DNA of 64,000 nt from Polaromonas sp. (GTDB lineage Bacteria; Pseudomonadota; Gammaproteobacteria; Burkholderiales; Burkholderiaceae_C): assembly GCF_016185115.1 (NCBI RefSeq), contig NZ_JACPOF010000024.1:104413-168412 (forward strand), written 5' to 3'. The notes beneath the pieces are model-generated. The model made no database searches. It saw only the letters and a program-made list of their open reading frames with translations, and was not told the DNA's origin. Below are positions 60,601 through 64,000 of this stretch, one piece after another. Made by a program: the position numbers and the translations under genes. How positions within the stretch are numbered: the first letter of the stretch is position 1; each line of letters starts with the position of its first letter.

Positions 60601-60994
60601 TTCTGCGGCCAGGCATCAAAACGCGCGCGCCACCGTCGACCTCAATCGTGACTTCGACATCTGCCGTGATGCGCTGGTCATCCTTGCCAAAAAGACGCAA
60701 CTGGACATCTGTACCCGTTACGCCGTCGGCAGTCAGGTTATCCCCGTCCACCTTCAGGCTGATTCTGGTGACGGGCGAACTGAGGCGCTCAAGGAACGAT
60801 GTAAAGGGGCGTGGACCTATGCCCTCCTGACCTCCTGTTTCAAACAGACTTTTTGACTCGGGAACATCTGCACTTGTCGTATTGGCTGCAGGCTGGGCCA
60901 ATGCCAGACCCTGCGCGAGCATGACCGCGATGGCGACCGGCGTACGGCGCAGCATCACTCCATCGGAAAAGCAGGGCTGCTTCATCTTCTTCAT
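57611..60994 (-). CDS. Large outer-membrane beta-barrel protein with N-terminal Ig-like domain
   Basis: 1127 aa with signal peptide (MLRRTPVAIAVMLAQGLALAQ). Residues about 70-190 look Ig/invasin-like (ISLKVDGDNLTADGVTGTDVQLRLFGKDDQRITADVEVTIEVDGGARV). From about residue 200 onward come amphipathic strands with outer-membrane periodicity (GARAAVYLKGKVKGEYLLTLAYDS, SITGEYLTSKDSLSG, LYRLGADWRVADKTRLYSRYERATQYS) to the terminal WVLGLRYKFDEDLFKK. There is no TonB box or plug, so it is not a TonB receptor. Start overlaps the stop of the DUF11 gene (ATGA). A role as secretion or anchoring partner for that giant protein is inferred from coupling. Confidence 0.7.
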   Translation of the reverse strand: MKKMKQPCFSDGVMLRRTPVAIAVMLAQGLALAQPAANTTSADVPESKSLFETGGQEGIGPRPFTSFLERLSSPVTRISLKVDGDNLTADGVTGTDVQLRLFGKDDQRITADVEVTIEVDGGARVLMPGRRTSESGADRGDIDRITPGVQYVVKNGTLQFKLIAPFKPDPVTLKVSIKGVAEKIVVRYVPDLRDFVAVGLLEGRLRSDKFDPKQITPVRENDGFDNELKGFTKDFNGGKTKLGARAAVYLKGKVKGEYLLTLAYDSDKDTRIKLFQDIDPNAFYPVYGDSSIRGVDAQSSGKLYVRIDNKLNYLLLGDYTTGDTNPARTLSQYNRSLPGIRGHYEEGRVTANGFVAQQALTQVVDEFPARGVSGPYSVSNPNGVSGSEKIEILTRDRYRTTNIIKVTPVARNTDYEFEPFSGQIVFRAPVPSFDDQLNPVSIRITYEVNTGGPKFLVYGGDVRLKLTDNLSVGVAGARDENPGAPFEVTGANLTLKLSKNTEILAEVARTNSTVNTNASGYNTNVSSNFAGKVGEVQGSAARVEIRHADDDLRYKAYGVRSSTDFNNASSGLTGGRTEYGASGAYRVTPALSITGEYLTSKDSLSGSLNEQGSAAIDLKISSRLTIGGGVRRVEQNSISLAQTTATNCSNITTGTTTAAGAISGYNTGYGISQVGNQSIDPATGLPILCNVGINNVPGAPTSLERTSLFARAAYKVTDSLTLDGELQNVTGSDPTNLYRLGARWAVTDRLNVSAETQREFSGNGSGLYRLGADWRVADKTRLYSRYERATQYSGAYGLGVGPVSDAFSVGIDTQYMQDGALYSEYRLRDGGSGKEVQRALGLRNGWRLAEGVRMTTNLERLAATSGNASSAAVGLEYTASPIWKSSGRVEWREDANNTNFLVTAGTARKLDSDWTLLAREYASIVNPRTALGAKTLQSRFQVGFAYRPVDNNKFDALGLYERKDERNSSPGATQINSTTDVISFRGNYHPSRAWWISGRYAYKNVNELLLGTINDSYRAQLLGGRVTYDVTNKWSLGAIFSRLQGTGGDVQYAYGLEVGYVVMDNLYATLGYNWRGFASSGTAAGLTGNDYTNRGWVLGLRYKFDEDLFKKNDASSNKTIDPNVMKP

Positions 60995-63900
60995 TGCACA
61001 ACCCCCGGATTCGAGGGAGGGACTTCTCGCTGTACTTCACCCGGGCGATTCCGGGTTTGCAGTGGCAGCCCTTTTTCTGTTTCAGGGGCAGTAACGCCTC
61101 CCTGGGCACGACGCGCCTTCACCTGGTCAAGGACTTCAGGGCTGCAGGAACCCTCGATGAAGTCAGCGCGTGCAAGCTCACCGCCTTTGAGGTCAACAAA
61201 GAGGCTGTCACCCACACCGGCATTGCGGTTGCTGGATGGAACCATGCGCGAACCCTTGGGCAGCGTGGTCCGGTCAACTTTCACAACATGGGTTTGTGGC
61301 TTGACGCCGCAAACGCTGTATTTACCTTCCGAATCCGTGATGAAGAAGCTGCCATCGAGCATGACCAGCCGCACCCCGGGTATACCGACCTCACGGCTGC
61401 CACCGGTGTTGTTCTGTATGCCATTGCCGTCGCAATCGACATAGACCTTGCCAGCGATACATCCATCATTGGTGAACACGCCACCCAGAACATTGACCTT
61501 GAATCTGGCGATATTTGATTCGGCCACAAATGCCCCATTCGGGCCCACACCATTTCCGGTAGCTTTCGCGCTGTTAATGCCATCACCCTGCTGGGAACCC
61601 ACGCCGAGGCGGACGAAGTATGTCAACTCGGCGGTCTCCTGGCCGTTGATGGTGCCAATAGCGAAACTCAGGTCGCGCCCAACACCACCGGCAGGGTCAG
61701 TCAGCGTCGTCGTACCCAGTCGGGAGGTGCCGAGAATGTAGCGGAATCCAGCCGGCAGGGAATCTGCGACTTTCACACCGGTGATGGGCACCAGCGTGGT
61801 ATTGCGCACCCGGATGGTGTACTGGACAGAATCACCCAACTCTGCCGAAGTCTTGTTACCTGTCTTGCTGATAAGCAAGGCACCAAGGGCGGGTTTCGCA
61901 CCGGGGTCCAGTGGAATATGGTTGAAGTAAATGTTGGCCGAGGTCGCCGAAAGGTTGAACGACAGGTAGTACGTGGTGGCCTGCCCAACCTTGGGGGGGC
62001 CTGACTGGCTCTGAACAAAGATGTCGGCGCCTGCCGGCACTGGCGACTGCGGGAAAATACCCGGCGTTATCGAGCTTGCCGAGAAGCCGGCAGGCGGCGT
62101 TACCTGAATCACATAGTTGCCGGCAATGAACGGAGAAGATCCATCTGCTGCGTTCTTGAGCAGGTATTCATAACCACCCGGCTGTCCGCTCGGGCAGGCA
62201 GGAATGTCCCCCACGGCACCACCCGTGGCGCAAGTGTTGATGCCGCTGACCAGGTTTTTACCTGGGACAGCAACCATCTGGCCATTGGTGCCGTACGGCC
62301 CATAGAGCGTCAGGATTGCACCGTTCAGCGGCTCACGCGTATCTGTGCGGTACACCACACCGCTCGGGTCAATCGGCAAATTCTGGTTAACGGTGTTGTC
62401 GCCGGCATAAAGGCTGACACCCGAGATGCTCAGACCGTAGGTGCCGCCGCTGACACCGGTCTCCACCACAGTGCTGGCGTTATTCTGATTGCCATTGGAA
62501 GTCACGGCACCCTGGTTGACAGGCGTGGTACCGATGGCATTACAGGTACTGGTATCGGTCGTCACCGAACAGTTGAAGAACTGGAGGCTGTAACCCGATC
62601 CCGGCTGTATGCCCGTAATCTGATACTGCCCTTGCGAATTCGTGAATGCGGTGCCCACAACCACGGAAGACGAATTCGTCAGTTTGACCAACACATTGGG
62701 CAGCAGGGTCTCGCCAACCTGGTAGGTACGGAAGTTGGAACCATCCCGAATACTGTCTATCCACGCAAGGCCCTTGAGGTTGGCGCCAACGCCAGCAGCC
62801 AGGACGCTCTTGTCATTGGCCGGGTTGATGTCGGCACCGCCAGACGCTGCCACAGTGGCTGTAAACGTCTGGGTAGTTGTTACGGAACCCGGTAAAGAGT
62901 AGGTTGTAGTGAATACGCGGGACTCACCTGGAGATAGCTGCCCCACGGTGAAAGTAACGGTAGTTGCAGTAGAGCTCCCAAATCCTGACGGCAAATTGAC
63001 CGTCAGGGAGCCTCCACTGGCCAGTGAGCCCACATTCGTCACCGTCACGATCACCCGGTTGGTCCCTGCAACAGTGCTTGTGATGCCCCCCACAGTCGTA
63101 CTGGTCGGCGGCACCAGCAAGGCTGGTGACAAAGTAAGGGTTACGGAGAGATCGACCCCTGTACCCGACACCACCGTGGTGGCCGTTTTGACGTTGTTCG
63201 CCAGATTGATGTCTGCCGTCGTGGTGGTGATGGTGCTTGTGCCCCTGACGGTGCCTGAAGCCGGGACAACATAGGTAAATGTGAAGCTGGCGCTGCTGCC
63301 CGATGCCAGCGTGGCCACCGCGAAGGTCGCCGTCACGCTACCCGCAACGATAGTACCGCCAGTCACCGCCGTCAGCGTGCCGCCGCTCAGCACAACCGTG
63401 CGTGTCACATCATTGGCGGTTGACGGCCCCAGATTGAAGAAAGTCACGGTAGCTGTCACGGTACCACCCGGTGTCGCACTGGCAGGCATCGTCAGGGTCG
63501 TGCCCACGTCAGCGTTGACTGCGGGCACATTGAAGGTACCTGTGTTGTTGGCAGGGTTGGTGTCATTCACGGCGTTCGAGGTACCCGTACCTGTGACGCC
63601 CGTACTGGTCTGCAGGAAGCTGATCGAGGCGCTGACCGTGCCGCTCGGCGTGACGTTGACCACCGTCGGCGAAGTTGGGAATGTCACCACACCGGTCGCG
63701 TTGTTGTACACGCCGTTGCCAAGCAGAGCACTGGTAACAGTGACGTTGCCCACTCCCAGGCCCGGTTTGAGTGCGAGGGTAAACACCGCAGTCGTGGCCG
63801 TACCCGTAGTGCTGGTATTTACAAAACTGACCGTACCGCTGACGGTTGTACCAGGTGCCGCACTTGCCGGGAACCCGGCAAAGCTGGCGCTCATGTCGGC

Positions 63901-64000
63901 GGCCGTGCCCAGCACGCTGAACGTGCCCGTGTTGTTGGCGGCGTTGGTGTCGTTCAGCGCCCCTGTCGTGCCCGTTCCTGTCACGCCCGTGCTGGTCTGC
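60991..64000 (-). CDS. Giant DUF11/SdrD-B-like repeat surface protein (5' end outside window)
   Basis: Open from the window edge to TGA at 60991; at least 1000 residues are visible and the true start lies beyond 64000, so the ORF-track ATG 63984 is internal. Repeated DUF11-type beta domains of about 129 residues (SASFAGFPASAAPGTTVSGTVSFVNTSTTGTATTAVFTLALKPG ... NDTNPANNTGTF) are followed by an SdrD-B-like domain (GLAWIDSIRDGSNFRTYQVGETLLPNVLVKLTN), a DUF11 domain (LLISKTGNKTSAELGDSVQYTIRVRNTTLVPITGVKVADSLP) and a last SdrD-B-like domain with the calcium-type loop DCDGNGIQNN. Thr/Ala/Val-rich, extracellular by composition. No LPXTG or autotransporter barrel; the barrel is encoded separately just downstream. 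Confidence 0.8.
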   Translation of the reverse strand, partial: QTSTGVTGTGTTGALNDTNAANNTGTFSVLGTAADMSASFAGFPASAAPGTTVSGTVSFVNTSTTGTATTAVFTLALKPGLGVGNVTVTSALLGNGVYNNATGVVTFPTSPTVVNVTPSGTVSASISFLQTSTGVTGTGTSNAVNDTNPANNTGTFNVPAVNADVGTTLTMPASATPGGTVTATVTFFNLGPSTANDVTRTVVLSGGTLTAVTGGTIVAGSVTATFAVATLASGSSASFTFTYVVPASGTVRGTSTITTTTADINLANNVKTATTVVSGTGVDLSVTLTLSPALLVPPTSTTVGGITSTVAGTNRVIVTVTNVGSLASGGSLTVNLPSGFGSSTATTVTFTVGQLSPGESRVFTTTYSLPGSVTTTQTFTATVAASGGADINPANDKSVLAAGVGANLKGLAWIDSIRDGSNFRTYQVGETLLPNVLVKLTNSSSVVVGTAFTNSQGQYQITGIQPGSGYSLQFFNCSVTTDTSTCNAIGTTPVNQGAVTSNGNQNNASTVVETGVSGGTYGLSISGVSLYAGDNTVNQNLPIDPSGVVYRTDTREPLNGAILTLYGPYGTNGQMVAVPGKNLVSGINTCATGGAVGDIPACPSGQPGGYEYLLKNAADGSSPFIAGNYVIQVTPPAGFSASSITPGIFPQSPVPAGADIFVQSQSGPPKVGQATTYYLSFNLSATSANIYFNHIPLDPGAKPALGALLISKTGNKTSAELGDSVQYTIRVRNTTLVPITGVKVADSLPAGFRYILGTSRLGTTTLTDPAGGVGRDLSFAIGTINGQETAELTYFVRLGVGSQQGDGINSAKATGNGVGPNGAFVAESNIARFKVNVLGGVFTNDGCIAGKVYVDCDGNGIQNNTGGSREVGIPGVRLVMLDGSFFITDSEGKYSVCGVKPQTHVVKVDRTTLPKGSRMVPSSNRNAGVGDSLFVDLKGGELARADFIEGSCSPEVLDQVKARRAQGGVTAPETEKGLPLQTRNRPGEVQREVPPSNPGVVQ

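Noticed and set aside
57611-60994. TonB-dependent receptor
   Set aside because: No TonB box or plug domain is visible; the N-terminus is Ig-like, so only an outer-membrane barrel is claimed.
60991-64000. CRISPR-like or phage repeat array
   Set aside because: The repetition is 129 codons long, in frame and protein-coding (DUF11 domains), without short identical repeats and spacers.

Overview
The window is high-GC, densely packed chromosomal DNA with ATGA-type start/stop overlaps, several Bug/TctC-type solute receptors, a kdp operon with its own sensor pair, and large aromatic-acid catabolic clusters. Together with dispersed intergenic repeats containing GCTAT..ATAGC hairpins, which I recall from related genomes, this points to a soil or freshwater betaproteobacterium of the Comamonadaceae (Polaromonas, Rhodoferax or Variovorax type). 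The family assignment is inference; no rRNA or other marker is present. I found no tRNA, rRNA, CRISPR array, insertion sequence or phage gene. || Layout. 0-1.5 kb: 3' end of a chaperone-usher (spore coat U type) pilus operon. 1.5-7.5 kb: a lipase-like hydrolase, two penicillin-binding/class C serine hydrolases around a small lipoprotein, and an RluF-type pseudouridine synthase. 7.5-14.6 kb: a seven-gene minus-strand operon (taurine/nitrate-type ABC importer, dihydropyrimidinase, SDR, DUF1445 protein, HbpS/GlcG protein) with a divergent GntR regulator. 14.7-22.8 kb: kdpFABCDE preceded by an overlapping 34-codon ORF outside the ORF track. 23.0-23.9 kb: an AT-richer orphan gene. 24.0-34.0 kb: a VOC protein, a Crp/Fnr regulator, and a divergent acyl-CoA-synthetase plus LIV-type ABC transporter operon ending in a PaaK-like ligase. 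34.4-38.8 kb: two Bug receptors, DUF1840, TetR, nitronate monooxygenase. || 38.9-47.9 kb: an acyl-CoA synthetase, a Bug receptor and a meta-cleavage module: LigA/LigB-type extradiol dioxygenase, NDO-like ring-hydroxylating oxygenase alpha and beta, cis-diol dehydrogenase, C-C hydrolase, hydratase and HpaI-type aldolase. It converts an unidentified aromatic compound to pyruvate-level products; electron-transfer partners for the oxygenase are missing. 48.1-56.4 kb: a 2OG-Fe oxygenase, then an operon for aerobic anthranilate breakdown through 2-aminobenzoyl-CoA (flavin monooxygenase/reductase, MarR, enoyl-CoA hydratase, acyl-CoA dehydrogenase, 2-aminobenzoate-CoA ligase, thioesterase, Rid protein). 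|| 56.4-64.0 kb: a minus-strand operon ending at a bidirectional terminator: a giant DUF11/SdrD-like repeat protein (cut by the window edge), an 1127-aa Ig-plus-beta-barrel outer-membrane protein, and an OmpA-type lipoprotein. This looks like an uncharacterised cell-surface assembly. || Less-described items: the 34-aa ORF with its RBS-masking hairpin ahead of kdpF, a three-copy composite palindromic repeat placed at gene 3' ends, the DUF11/barrel/OmpA locus, the unassigned meta-cleavage cluster beside an anthranilate module, and a Rid protein and an SDR that both lack their family's catalytic residues.
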